From: Azohydromonas lata NBRC 102462
GTDB lineage: Bacteria > Pseudomonadota > Gammaproteobacteria > Burkholderiales > Burkholderiaceae_C
DNA: 32,037 bases
NCBI RefSeq assembly: GCF_001571085.1
Contig: NZ_BCTC01000075.1
Coordinates: 1 to 32,037 of the forward strand
Direction: 5' to 3'
The translations under genes were made by a program, and so were the position numbers. The notes beneath the pieces were generated by a model. That model was not told the DNA's origin. It did not search any database and saw nothing but the letters and a program-made list of their open reading frames with translations. Below, piece by piece: positions 15,847 through 24,258 of this stretch; position 1 is the first letter of the stretch, and the number at the start of each line of letters is the position of its first letter.

Positions 15847-17097
15847 ATGTCCGCCACCTCATCCGCCTCCCCGCGCCACTCCATGCCCAGGGACAAGTTG
15901 AAATTCGTATTGCTGGAGGGCATACATCCCGGTGCCGTCGAGCTGCTGAAGGACGACGGCTACACACAGGTCGTCACGTCTCCCAAGGCGCTCGCGGGCG
16001 ATGAGCTGGTCGCCGCCATTGCCGATGCGCATTTCCTGGGCATTCGTTCGCGCACGCTGCTCACCGACGAGGTGCTGGCCCGGGCACCCAAGCTCGCGGC
16101 CATCGGCGCCTTCTGCATAGGCACCAACCAGATCGACCTGCGCGCGGCCATGCGTCGCGGCATCCCGGTGTTCAATGCGCCGTTTTCCAACACGCGCAGC
16201 GTGGCCGAGCTGGTCATTGCCGAAGTGGTCATGCTCCTGCGGGGCATACCGCACAAGAACGCGGCGCTGCACCGCAACGAATGGCTCAAGAGCGCGGAGC
16301 GGTCCTTCGAGGTGCGGGGCAAGACGCTGGGCATCGTGGGCTACGGCCACATCGGCACGCAGGTCGGCGTGCTGGCCGAGCACTTGGGCATGCGCGTGGT
16401 GTTCCACGACATCGAGGCCAAACTGTCGCTGGGCAACGCGCGGCAGTTGGCCTCCCTCTCCGCCGTGCTGGCGGAAAGCGACGTCGTCACGCTGCACGTG
16501 CCGGAAACGCCGGCCACGCAGTGGATGGTGGGCCAGGCGCAGATCGCGGCGATGAGGCCGGGCGCCCACCTCATCAATGCCTCGCGCGGCACGGTGGTGG
16601 ACATCGAGGCGCTGGCCGCCGCGCTGGAGTCCGGCCACCTGCACGGCGCCGCGGTGGACGTCTTTCCGCAGGAGCCCAAGGGCAACGACACCTCTTTCCG
16701 CTCGCCGCTCACGCATTTCGACAACGTGCTGCTCACGCCGCACATCGGCGGCTCCACGGCCGAGGCGCAGGCCAGCATAGGCCTGGAAGTCGCCTCCAAG
16801 CTGCTGCGCTACAGCAACAACGGCTCCACGGCGACGGCGGTGAACTTCCCCGAGGTGACGCTGCCCGAGCACACCGGCCGCTGCCGGCTGCTGCACATCC
16901 ACCGCAACGTCCCCGGCGTGATGGCTGCCGTCAACGAACGCTTCTCGCAGGCGGGCATCAACATCGCCGCCCAGTACCTGCGCACCAACGACGAGGTGGG
17001 CTACGTCGTCATCGACGTGGAAGCCGACGCCAGCCAGGTGGCCCTGGAGCAGATGTGCAGCGTGGAGGGCACCATCCGCTGCCGCACGCTGTACTGA
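15847..17097 (+). CDS. serA: D-3-phosphoglycerate dehydrogenase (SerA, ACT-domain type)
   Basis: Codes for 416 residues, close to the 410 of E. coli SerA, which it resembles along its whole length. It oxidises 3-phosphoglycerate with NAD+ in the first step of serine synthesis. The Rossmann motif GYGHIGTQVG is at 165-174. Catalytic positions are intact: Arg in NASRGTVVD, Glu in FPQEP and His in TPHIGGST. The C-terminal ACT domain (about 345-416, RLLHIHRNVPGVMAAV) is the serine-feedback module. ATG at 15847 gives the N-terminal lead seen in E. coli; ATG at 15883 is an alternative. The ribosome site is weak. It is transcribed alone. Confidence 0.95.
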   Translation: MSATSSASPRHSMPRDKLKFVLLEGIHPGAVELLKDDGYTQVVTSPKALAGDELVAAIADAHFLGIRSRTLLTDEVLARAPKLAAIGAFCIGTNQIDLRAAMRRGIPVFNAPFSNTRSVAELVIAEVVMLLRGIPHKNAALHRNEWLKSAERSFEVRGKTLGIVGYGHIGTQVGVLAEHLGMRVVFHDIEAKLSLGNARQLASLSAVLAESDVVTLHVPETPATQWMVGQAQIAAMRPGAHLINASRGTVVDIEALAAALESGHLHGAAVDVFPQEPKGNDTSFRSPLTHFDNVLLTPHIGGSTAEAQASIGLEVASKLLRYSNNGSTATAVNFPEVTLPEHTGRCRLLHIHRNVPGVMAAVNERFSQAGINIAAQYLRTNDEVGYVVIDVEADASQVALEQMCSVEGTIRCRTLY

Positions 17098-17501
17098 CCA
17101 CTTGTCACCCGTGGCCACGCCAGTCACGGGCGACAGGGCTGGCACCCGCAAGCGCCATTCCATGCCTTCGCCAAAAGCCTGCAGCGAACGCCACCTTCGA
17201 TCAGCGCGCCGAGTCGTCCACGTAAGCCGTTGATCCGAAAACGAAAACGAGCACCAAGGGTTGAGTATCATTTTTTCTAAAGATATTTAAATATCAGATT
17301 ATTTCCATTACCTGTTGCATATATCCAGTCTGAGCCTTGCAGGCGCGCCGGTCTTCGCAGCCGCTGCGCCGGTGTCGCGGCGGCCCGTCCGCGTCTGCAT
17401 CCAGGACGCCGTGGTCAGCAAAGCGCAAGGAGCGCGCATGTATCGTTCAGGCCAAAGAGATTGCAGCGACGGCTGCGAGAACAGCGAAGTAGTTGAACGC
17501 C
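17098..17501. other. Intergenic region between serA and the hybrid kinase
   Basis: No gene is convincing in these 404 bp. The serA stem-loop lies at 17104-17134. An unusually AT-rich island (about 17262-17330) contains a perfect 14-bp palindrome, GATATTTAAATATC, at 17282-17295. The island is the likeliest promoter/regulator zone for the kinase gene and could also attract a nucleoid protein that prefers AT-rich DNA. Confidence 0.5.
17104..17134 (+). terminator. Stem-loop downstream of serA
   Basis: GTCACCCGTG pairs with CACGGGCGAC (one mismatch) around an 11-nt loop, 7 bp after the serA stop. There is no T-run, so it may be a weak terminator or an mRNA-stabilising stem. Confidence 0.4.
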
Positions 17502-20438
17502 ATGAAGTTGCGCTCGCACGTCATCGTGCTGGTACTGCTGACGATGCTGCCCATGCTTGCGCTCACGACGGGACTGATCTATTGGAACGCCCGCATCCAG
17601 CGCCAGTCCGTGGAGCGCGGCATGCAGCAGACCGTCGCGGCCATGGCCTATGCCCTGGACGAAGAGCTCCAGGTCACGATCGCGGCGCTGCAGGCCTTGA
17701 CGGTGGATGCCGAGGAGACCGGCCTCACCGCGCAGGCCTTGCAAGCCCGCGTGGAGGCCGTTTGCAGCCGGCATCCCGGCTGGGCGTCAGTGGTGCTGGC
17801 CAAGGACGACGGACGCACCGTCATCCCGTTGTCGCGTTCGTCCGGGCCAGCCATAGCGGATGACGCATGGCGCAGCGCCGCCCACGCGCTGGGCGGTGGC
17901 CGGCCCGCCGTGTCCGAGCCTTACGCCAGCAAGCTGCCGGGCACCGATGCGACGGCGATCCACGTGCCCGTGGGTGCACGCCATCCGGGCGCCTCGCTGG
18001 CCGCCGTGATCCCCGGTGCGCATTGGGTGCGCTTCCTCCAGGAGCGCCTGGTTCCGGCGGGCTGGGTGGCCGGCATCATCGATGGCGAGGGCATCGTGAT
18101 CGCCCGCTCGCGTGCCGCGGAGCGGTACGTCGGCAAGCCGGCCCCGGCGTGGGTGCGGGACGGCGCGCGCACTGCCGATTTCGGCCAGCTTGCGGGCCCG
18201 TCCTTCGAAGGCCAGCCCCTGTCGCTCGTGTTCCACCGCTCGGCGGTCAGCGGTTGGACCGTCGCGTTCGCGGCGCCTACCGAGGTGTTTGAGCAGCCCC
18301 TGCGCCAGTCGCTGCGGCTCACGCTGCTGTGCGGGCTGGGCTTCGTGACGGTGGCCGGCGTCCTGGCACTGCTGTACGCCCGGCGCATCGTTCGGCCCAT
18401 CACGGAGCTGATGCGCTCGTCCTCGGCGTTGGGCCGGTTCGAGCGCCTGCCTGCGCTGCCGGACACGGCGGTGCAGGAGATCAACCATCTGTACCGGACG
18501 CTGGCCCAAGCCAGTGAGGCCATGGCCGCCGCCGCCGTGGCGCGCTCGCGTGCGCAGGAGGGCGAGCGCCATGCCAGGGAACTGGCGCAAGCGGCGGCTC
18601 GCCAGCACCGCCTGGAGCTCCATGCCCAGCAGTCCGAACACGCCAGCACGAGAAAGTCGCAGTTCCTGGCCACCATGAGCCATGAGATGCGCACGCCGCT
18701 GCATGCCATCCTGGGCACGGCGCAGATCCTGGAGCGCACGGTCCAGGACGGCAGCCAGTTGCAATTGGTCGGCTCGCTGCGCGTGGCGGGGCAGTCGCTT
18801 CTGGCGCAGATCAACGACGTGCTGGACCTGGCGCGCATCGAGTCCGGCAAGGTCGAGCTGGAGCTCGGCAGCTTCCTGCTGTCCAAGGTGCTGGGCGACG
18901 CCGTCGATGCCCTCATGCCGACGGCGCAGGAAAAGGGACTGCGGCTCACCCTGGAGCCGCTGCCCGCGGGCTTGTTGCGTCCGTTGCGGGGCGATGCGCG
19001 GCGCCTGAGGCAGGTCATCTACAACCTGGTGGGCAACGCCCTCAAGTTCACCGACCAGGGCCAGGTCTGCCTGGGTGTCCAGAGCCTTCGCGAAAACGAA
19101 CGGCGCGTGGAGTTGCGCCTGTGGGTGCGCGATACCGGCATCGGCATCGCGGCAGACGAGACGGACAGGATCTTCGACGCTTTCGAGCAGGCCGACGGCG
19201 CTGCCGACCGCCGCCATGGCGGCACGGGCCTGGGCTTGGCGATCAGCCGGCAAATCGTCCTGCTCATGGGCGGCGAGATCGGTGTGCACAGCCGGCTGGG
19301 CGAGGGCAGCGAGTTCTGGCTGCATCTGCCGTTCGAGATCAGCGCGGAAGCCTCGCCCGCCACCGCGGCCACGACGCCGAAGGGAGCACGCCTGGCGGGC
19401 CTGCGCGTGCTGCTGGTGGACGACATGCAGGCCAACCTCGACATTGCACGGCACCTGTTGGCGTTCGAAGGCGCCTCTTGCGCCACCGCCAGCCATGGGC
19501 AGGAGGCGCTGCAGCGGCTGAGCGCCGCGCCGGCCGCGTTCGACGTGGTGCTCATGGATGTGCAGATGCCTGGGCTCGACGGGATAGAAGCCACGAGAAG
19601 GCTTCGCGCCGAACCGCTGGCGATCGACGTGCCGGTGATCGCGCTCACCGCGGACGCGCTGCCGCCCCAGCGTGAACGCGCGCTGCAGGCCGGCATGAAC
19701 GACTTCCTGGCCAAGCCCTTGGAGCTGGAGGACCTGGTGGCGTGCATCCTGCGCTGCACGGCGCAGCTGCCGCGGCCCAAGCTGGAGGTGGCACCCACGG
19801 TCGCGAGTGAAAGCGGCGATTTCCCCGTCATCACCGGCATTGACCGTGCGCAGGCCCAGGGCCGGTTCATGGGCGACCGGCGGCTGTTCCTGCGCATGCT
19901 GTGCACCTTGCGTGACGAATACGCCGATGCACCGCGGCAATGGCGGGCCGACATCCAGCAAGGCGACTTCGAGGCCGCCGCCGGGCGGGTCCACAGGCTG
20001 GTGGGCCTGGCCGGCAATCTCTCGGCGGCCCGCGTCGTCCACCAGGCCAAGCGGCTGGAGCTGGCGCTGCGGGAGCACCGCGTCGGCTCCCTGGTGGAGC
20101 TGCTCGACAACCTGGAGCAGGCCTTGGGCGAAGTCCTGGCGGCCATGCCGACGGACAGCGAGGACGACGCGCCGGCATCCGGGGCGCGTGGCGATCAGGC
20201 GGATCAGGCGGATCAGGTCGGCAGCCTGCCGATAGAGCGCATCCTGGCGCTGCTGGACGCGCTGCAGAGCAACGACATGGCGGCGCTGGAGCTTTTCAAC
20301 GGGTTGCGCGCGCAACTGCAAGACAGGCATGGCCGCGACAAGGTGGGCCTGCTCGCCCAGGCCCTGGACGCACTGCGGTTCACAACTGCGTCGGCCCTGC
20401 TTCTCGACTGGTATCCCGATGCCCGCCGGCCCTCCTGA
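17502..20438 (+). CDS. Hybrid sensor histidine kinase with REC and HPt domains
   Basis: Codes for 978 residues from the ATG at 17502; a TTG nine bases earlier is possible. A membrane helix (about 7-24), a ~245-residue periplasmic sensor of Cache-like appearance, a second helix (about 272-292) and HAMP (about 293-345) come first. HisKA has His394 in ATMSHEMRTPLHAIL. HATPase has NLVGNALKF, DTGIGI and GGTGLGLAIS. The receiver has DD in LLVDDM, phospho-acceptor Asp686 in LMDVQMPG and Lys in LAKPLE. The HPt domain has His831 in VHRLVGLAGNLSA. It is a complete BvgS/ArcB-like phosphorelay, but no response regulator with an output domain is in the window, so the target and signal are unknown. Confidence 0.93.
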   Translation: MKLRSHVIVLVLLTMLPMLALTTGLIYWNARIQRQSVERGMQQTVAAMAYALDEELQVTIAALQALTVDAEETGLTAQALQARVEAVCSRHPGWASVVLAKDDGRTVIPLSRSSGPAIADDAWRSAAHALGGGRPAVSEPYASKLPGTDATAIHVPVGARHPGASLAAVIPGAHWVRFLQERLVPAGWVAGIIDGEGIVIARSRAAERYVGKPAPAWVRDGARTADFGQLAGPSFEGQPLSLVFHRSAVSGWTVAFAAPTEVFEQPLRQSLRLTLLCGLGFVTVAGVLALLYARRIVRPITELMRSSSALGRFERLPALPDTAVQEINHLYRTLAQASEAMAAAAVARSRAQEGERHARELAQAAARQHRLELHAQQSEHASTRKSQFLATMSHEMRTPLHAILGTAQILERTVQDGSQLQLVGSLRVAGQSLLAQINDVLDLARIESGKVELELGSFLLSKVLGDAVDALMPTAQEKGLRLTLEPLPAGLLRPLRGDARRLRQVIYNLVGNALKFTDQGQVCLGVQSLRENERRVELRLWVRDTGIGIAADETDRIFDAFEQADGAADRRHGGTGLGLAISRQIVLLMGGEIGVHSRLGEGSEFWLHLPFEISAEASPATAATTPKGARLAGLRVLLVDDMQANLDIARHLLAFEGASCATASHGQEALQRLSAAPAAFDVVLMDVQMPGLDGIEATRRLRAEPLAIDVPVIALTADALPPQRERALQAGMNDFLAKPLELEDLVACILRCTAQLPRPKLEVAPTVASESGDFPVITGIDRAQAQGRFMGDRRLFLRMLCTLRDEYADAPRQWRADIQQGDFEAAAGRVHRLVGLAGNLSAARVVHQAKRLELALREHRVGSLVELLDNLEQALGEVLAAMPTDSEDDAPASGARGDQADQADQVGSLPIERILALLDALQSNDMAALELFNGLRAQLQDRHGRDKVGLLAQALDALRFTTASALLLDWYPDARRPS
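20193..20219 (+). repeat. In-frame 9-bp tandem repeat
   Basis: GATCAGGCG occurs twice, then GATCAGGTC, coding Asp-Gln-Ala/Val in the linker after the HPt domain. Slippage would change linker length without breaking the frame. Confidence 0.7.
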
Positions 20439-20480
20439 GGCCGCTGCCATGGGGCCGCTGCCCTTCAGCAGCGCCTGGTC

Positions 20481-21059
20481 TTACCGGCCCAAGGAATAAA
20501 ACTCCGCATTGGGCCGAATATTGGCCACATTGGCCAAGCGATTGGACATGCCGAAAAATCCGGCAATGGCGGTCATATCCCAAATGTCCTCTTCCACGAA
20601 GCCATGTATTTTCAGCGCTTCAAAGTCCGCCTCGCCGACCAAATGGGCGGCTTGGGAAACCTTGAGGGCAAAATCCAGCATGGCCTGTTGCCGCTCGGTG
20701 ATGTCGGCTTTGCGGTAGTTGGCGGCGACCTGGTCCGCAATCAGCGGGTTTTTGGCCCGAATGCGCAATATGGCGCCATGGGCAATCACGCAATATTGGC
20801 ACTGGTTGACGCTGCTGGTGGCCACGACAATCATTTCCCGCTCCGCCTTGGACAGGTTGCCGGGCTTTTCCATCAACGCGTCGTGGTAAGCGAAGAATGC
20901 GCGAAATTCATCCGGCCTGTGGGCCAGCGCCAGGAAGACATTGGGAATGAACCCGGATTTTTCCTGCACGGCCAGGATCCGCTGCCGAATATCCTGCGGC
21001 AACTCATCAAGTGCCGGCACCGGAAAACGGCTCACTGCAGCCTGTTCGGGTGGTGTCAT
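20481..21059 (-). CDS. AhpD-like peroxidase-related protein (carboxymuconolactone decarboxylase superfamily)
   Basis: Codes for 192 residues. ATG at 21059 was chosen for the perfect AAGGAG six bases upstream; the longer in-frame extension would bury that site. The all-helical AhpD/CMD fold is shown by the active-site pattern SVNQCQYCVIAHG (CxxC plus His, about 90-102), preceded by the conserved Glu in KAEREMIV. It matches the 'uncharacterised peroxidase-related' subgroup of about 190 residues. Such proteins reduce peroxides using the CxxC thiols with an unknown partner. The gene is convergent with the hybrid kinase (42-bp gap). Its codons are visibly less GC-rich than those of its neighbours, which may mean recent acquisition. 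Confidence 0.88.
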   Translation of the reverse strand: MTPPEQAAVSRFPVPALDELPQDIRQRILAVQEKSGFIPNVFLALAHRPDEFRAFFAYHDALMEKPGNLSKAEREMIVVATSSVNQCQYCVIAHGAILRIRAKNPLIADQVAANYRKADITERQQAMLDFALKVSQAAHLVGEADFEALKIHGFVEEDIWDMTAIAGFFGMSNRLANVANIRPNAEFYSLGR

Positions 21060-21480
21060 TGCTGTCTCCTTTGTCGTCCTGATAGGGATGGCCGCAATGA
21101 TAAGGCGCCCATGCGCCTTGTGCGCTATCAGGCGATAGTCCGATTTTATTTGCACTCAGAAAATAGTTGATGTCCAACAAGCCAAGGATTGCAAGGGTAC
21201 GGAGGTCTGGTGCCACTTGATTGGCATTGAAAATCTGCGCTTGGTTTTTCGAGGCTGGAGTGATTATTTTCAGTAGATAAGGCCGTTGCGCGCCAGGACG
21301 ACAGTATGGGTGCATCCATACCGTTCGTTTTTATGCGAGCATTTTTCGCCTTGACAATGAAAAGGCGGTGGTTTCGCGAATAAGCCTGCTTGGCCCGGCA
21401 ACGGCCGGGGTTAACGCAGCCGTGCAGTACGCCGCCAAACAGGAGTTTTCCGTCTTGCCGATGACGCCTGCGCGGGCCGT
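21060..21480. other. Intergenic region upstream of the peroxidase-related gene
   Basis: No convincing gene is present in 421 bp. It holds the candidate promoter at 21097-21138 and an inverted repeat GTATGG/CCATAC at 21304-21321. Composition is clearly more AT-rich than average between about 21130 and 21370. Short minus-strand frames here lack ribosome sites and are not called. Confidence 0.5.
21097..21138 (-). promoter_or_regulatory. Candidate promoter/operator of the peroxidase-related gene
   Basis: On the minus strand a good -10, TATCAT (21097-21102), lies 38 bp before the start codon. The 17-bp spacer is almost filled by an inverted repeat (AAGGCGC 21102-21108, GCGCCTT 21113-21119), and the -35 position is poor. 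A second inverted repeat (CTATC/GATAG, 21125-21138) lies beyond it. The layout suits a regulator bound in the spacer, for example one that senses oxidants; this is inferred. Confidence 0.35.
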
Positions 21481-22299
21481 TCAGGGCAGGGCGGCCGGCG
21501 CCGTGCCCGCCTCGCTGCGCCTGAGCACGGGCAGTTGCACGATGCGCTCGCCCTGCAGCGGCACCGCCTCGCGCACCGTCAACAGCGGCGGCTGCGGCGT
21601 GCAGCGCTCGGCGCACAGGGCCAGCAGGTGCTCGGGGGTGGGCCGCATCTGCCAGAAGCTCCAGCGCGCGGCGTCATCGCCCAGGGCGGGGTCCACGCTC
21701 AGGCGCACCTCGCTCTCGCCGCGCAAGGCAAAGCCGAACTGCTCCAGCGGCAGCGACAGCCCCAGGCCACGCGCCTTGATGTAGGACTCCTTGAGGGTCC
21801 AGTACGCGTAGAAGCGCTCCTGCAACGCCCATTCCGGCATGCTGGCCAGGTCGGCCGCCTCCGGCGGCGAAAAGAAGCGCTGCGCAATGTCCAGCGAGCC
21901 CCGCCGCGCGCTGACCTGCTCCACGTCCACGCCCAAGGTGCGGTGGCGCGACACGGCCAGGGCGATGAGGCCGCGGGTGTGGGAGACGTTGAAGTCCAGC
22001 CCCTGGCAGCCGTCGCCGGCTTGGGCAATGCGGGGGCGGCCCTGGGCGTTGGCGGCGAATTGCCAATCGGCCGGCGCCAAGGGCGCATAGCGCGACAGCA
22101 CGGTGCGCACCAGCGCGCGCGTGAGCAGGTAGCGCTTCTGGTCGTACGGAAAGTGAAACCGGACCTCCTGCGCGCGCTCGGCCGTCGACAGCAGCGCGCG
22201 CATCGGCGCCAGCAGCCGCTCGTCCGTGACCTGGTCGTCACGCACCAGCCAGAGGTGTATTTGGCCCGCGTCCATGGCCATCGTTGGGCTGCAATTCAT
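21481..22299 (-). CDS. Sfp-type 4'-phosphopantetheinyl transferase
   Basis: Codes for 272 residues. It transfers phosphopantetheine from CoA to a conserved Ser of acyl or peptidyl carrier proteins, making them active. All Sfp motifs are present: NVSHT (104-108), GVDVE (123-127, Mg-binding Asp125 and Glu127) and WTLKESYIKARG (167-178). Its length and two-lobed layout fit the Sfp class that serves NRPS/PKS proteins, not the small AcpS. The start is taken at 22299; ATGs at residues 7 and 9 are alternatives and the ribosome site is weak. It lies 30 bp downstream of the metallophosphoesterase gene on the same strand, probably as an operon. No NRPS, PKS or carrier-protein gene is in the window. Confidence 0.93.
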   Translation of the reverse strand: MNCSPTMAMDAGQIHLWLVRDDQVTDERLLAPMRALLSTAERAQEVRFHFPYDQKRYLLTRALVRTVLSRYAPLAPADWQFAANAQGRPRIAQAGDGCQGLDFNVSHTRGLIALAVSRHRTLGVDVEQVSARRGSLDIAQRFFSPPEAADLASMPEWALQERFYAYWTLKESYIKARGLGLSLPLEQFGFALRGESEVRLSVDPALGDDAARWSFWQMRPTPEHLLALCAERCTPQPPLLTVREAVPLQGERIVQLPVLRRSEAGTAPAALP

Positions 22300-22329
22300 T
22301 GCGGTCTCAAATGGATCGTAAAAAATACC

Positions 22330-23091
22330 TCAGCCCTGGGCCACGCACAGCAATTGGCGGGCTGAGATTCGGGTCTCATGCGGATAACCAAAGGCGCTGT
22401 TGACATACCGGACGCCGTCCAGCACGACATTCCGGTTGATATGGCTGTGCCCATACACGTGAATCTCGGCCTTGAAGCCGCGCAGCGCGGTTTCAATTCG
22501 CGTGCTGCCCAAAACCGGGTCCAGCATGCGGTGCTGCTTGGGCACGATGGCGGGAATCAGATCCAGCCGCGGCATGAAATGGGAAAACGTGATCACGCGG
22601 CTGCCCGCCGGCGGCTGCACCTGGGGGTTGAGGGCCTCGAAGTGGGCCGCCACGTCCGCGGGCTGCATGTGCGCCGGCCAGCGGCAGGCGCGAAAATCCG
22701 CCCAAGCCTGTTGCAGTTGCGGGTCCGGCTCGCCGAAGGAATAGTCATACCAGCCCAGCAGCGGCATGAAAAACCAGGGCCCCAACTGCTGCGGCTCCAT
22801 GCCGGCACCGCAGGAGGCCACGGCCTCGCGGACGCGGGCGAATTTCAGCAGCGAGTCGCCGCCCTGCGCGTCACCCAGCACCCATAAATCATGGTTGCCC
22901 GGGACGAAGAACACCTGGCGAAAGCGCCGCGCCAGGGTGTCCAGGCATTCCAGCAGCAGGGACGGCCGGTGGCTGACGTCGCCGGCCAGTATCAGCACGT
23001 CGTCCACATGATCGGTGCGTGACAATTGCTGTACCCATTGAAGGTTCGCGTCGTAATCGACGTGAATATCGGACAATGCAAAAACTCTCAT
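22330..23091 (-). CDS. Calcineurin-like metallophosphoesterase, possible phosphopantetheine hydrolase (PptH-like)
   Basis: Codes for 253 residues from the ATG that begins MRVFALSDIH. All metal-binding blocks are intact: Asp8 and His10 (SDIH), Asp38 (AGD), Asn66-His67 (GNHD), His171 (FSHF) and His215/His217 (YGHSH). There is no signal peptide, so it is cytoplasmic. Family members hydrolyse many phosphoesters, so the fold alone does not give the substrate. The neighbour is a phosphopantetheinyl transferase, in the same order as mycobacterial pptH (Rv2795c) and pptT (Rv2794c). The VPGNHDLW, YGHSHINR and GVRYVNSAFGYP blocks resemble what I remember of PptH. Removal of phosphopantetheine from carrier proteins is therefore a reasoned guess. 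Confidence 0.88.
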   Translation of the reverse strand: MRVFALSDIHVDYDANLQWVQQLSRTDHVDDVLILAGDVSHRPSLLLECLDTLARRFRQVFFVPGNHDLWVLGDAQGGDSLLKFARVREAVASCGAGMEPQQLGPWFFMPLLGWYDYSFGEPDPQLQQAWADFRACRWPAHMQPADVAAHFEALNPQVQPPAGSRVITFSHFMPRLDLIPAIVPKQHRMLDPVLGSTRIETALRGFKAEIHVYGHSHINRNVVLDGVRYVNSAFGYPHETRISARQLLCVAQG

Positions 23092-23141
23092 TGCACACAG
23101 GCCTGAACGCATTGGGCCGCGCTGGACGCAGGGCCGGCAAA

Positions 23142-23147
23142 ACTATA
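23142..23147 (-). promoter_or_regulatory. Candidate -10 box for the metallophosphoesterase-transferase operon
   Basis: TATAGT on the minus strand lies 50 bp before the start codon, in a locally AT-rich divergent region (23092-23366). No good -35 is seen. An imperfect inverted repeat (TAGGCGTT/AATGCCTA, 23227-23246) further upstream could be an operator. Confidence 0.3.
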
Positions 23148-23366
23148 GACAGTCGCTTGCTGATTCATGGTGTTTTTCCATGGCAATTTCCCGGTGCGCA
23201 CGCGGCAGGCGCCGTTTTTCCTATTTTAGGCGTTGAAAAATGCCTACGCGTGGGTCGCCGGTGCATTATGGCGTGAGCTTTTCGGACTATGAACCGGCAA
23301 TGGTTCTGCAATTGCCGGGCATACTATTTTGCTGTGGGCAAGCGCCCGCATGAACAAAGCTTTTGC

Positions 23367-23804
23367 ATGGCCGACATGAATTCATCGACGAGACGGCGAC
23401 CGCGCGGCCTGGCGCGGCGTGACCTGCTGCTGACGCTGGGCGTGGTGGCGCTGCTGCTGGGCGTGGCCGCGCCGCGGCTGCTGCAGCGCCAGCAGCACCC
23501 GGAAGCCTCCGTGGCGCGGGTGCAGCTCGAAGCGCTGAACAAGGCGCTGCAGTCCTACCGCATGGACGTGGGCCACTACCCCAGCGACGCCCAGGGCCTG
23601 CAGGCGCTGCTGCAGCGGCCCTCGGACGCGGACGGCGAACGCTGGCGCGGCCCCTACTACCCCGACGCCCAAGTGCTGGACCCCTGGGGCGCGCCCTTCG
23701 TCTACCGCTTCCAGGGCACGGTGGGCCGGGGCTATGAGCTCTACAGCCTGGGCCGCGACCGCGCACCGGGCGGGCAGGGCGAAGACGCCGACATAGGCCG
23801 CTGA
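23367..23804 (+). CDS. GspG-like pseudopilin with atypical N-terminus
   Basis: Codes for 145 residues from ATG 23367; ATG at 23289 or 23376 is possible, and none has a clear ribosome site. The C-terminal ~95 residues match the type II secretion major pseudopilin domain: DVGHYPSDAQGLQALLQRPSD, then GPYY, DPWGAPFVYR, and a GEDADIG end. The N-terminal helix (RRDLLLTLGVVALLLGVAAP) is basic then hydrophobic, but it lacks the Gly-Phe-Thr-Leu-x-Glu prepilin cleavage site and Glu5. It may therefore stay as a membrane-tethered protein instead of polymerising. No other Gsp or pilus gene is nearby, so its role is unknown. Confidence 0.75.
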   Translation: MADMNSSTRRRPRGLARRDLLLTLGVVALLLGVAAPRLLQRQQHPEASVARVQLEALNKALQSYRMDVGHYPSDAQGLQALLQRPSDADGERWRGPYYPDAQVLDPWGAPFVYRFQGTVGRGYELYSLGRDRAPGGQGEDADIGR

Positions 23805-23844
23805 GCGCGGGCGCGCTCCCGCCCGCGGTTCGGCCGGGCGCCGC

Positions 23845-24099
23845 TCAGGGCGCCGCGGGCGCGGCCGGCGGGGCGGCGTCCTGCGGCGGCAGCCTGGGCA
23901 CCTCGTCGGCCGGCAGCAGCGGCAGGCGGCGGGGCTGCGCGCCGTCCTGCGCTTCGCGCATGGCCTGGTAGCGGGACTTTGACAGCACCGTGTCCATGGC
24001 CACGGGCTGCACGGCGGCCAGCGTTGCCGGCGCAACCAGGGGCGTGAAATCGAAGGCCGGGCGGCGCTTGTGCAATGCGGTCAGGCCCGTCTTGAACAT
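23845..24099 (-). CDS. Small hypothetical protein, Pro/Ala-rich C-terminus
   Basis: An 84-residue frame from the ATG at 24099, with no recognised domain, signal or membrane segment. The central part (LSKSRYQAMREAQDGAQPRRL) is plausibly helical and charged, and the last 25 residues are Pro/Ala-rich. The frame remains open far upstream on the same strand, so the start is uncertain, and the ribosome site is weak. It fills the space between the pseudopilin-like gene (convergent) and the TolC-like gene. It could be a chance frame. Confidence 0.35.
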   Translation of the reverse strand: MFKTGLTALHKRRPAFDFTPLVAPATLAAVQPVAMDTVLSKSRYQAMREAQDGAQPRRLPLLPADEVPRLPPQDAAPPAAPAAP

Positions 24100-24258
24100 C
24101 GACCCGGATGCTTGGCGGCGCTTGCTGCCGAGGTGTTGACCCTCCTTGTCGGCGCCGACACAAGCACGGTGCGCGGCTTCACACAGCTTGACGCGCGGGA
24201 CGCAAGGCGTTGACGCGGCGGCGTGACGATGCCGCCATCCCCCATGCCTCACGCCTTC

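Noticed and set aside
21060-21315. Minus-strand frame upstream of the peroxidase-related gene
   Set aside because: It lacks a ribosome site, has no recognisable domain and overlaps the candidate promoter and the gene start.
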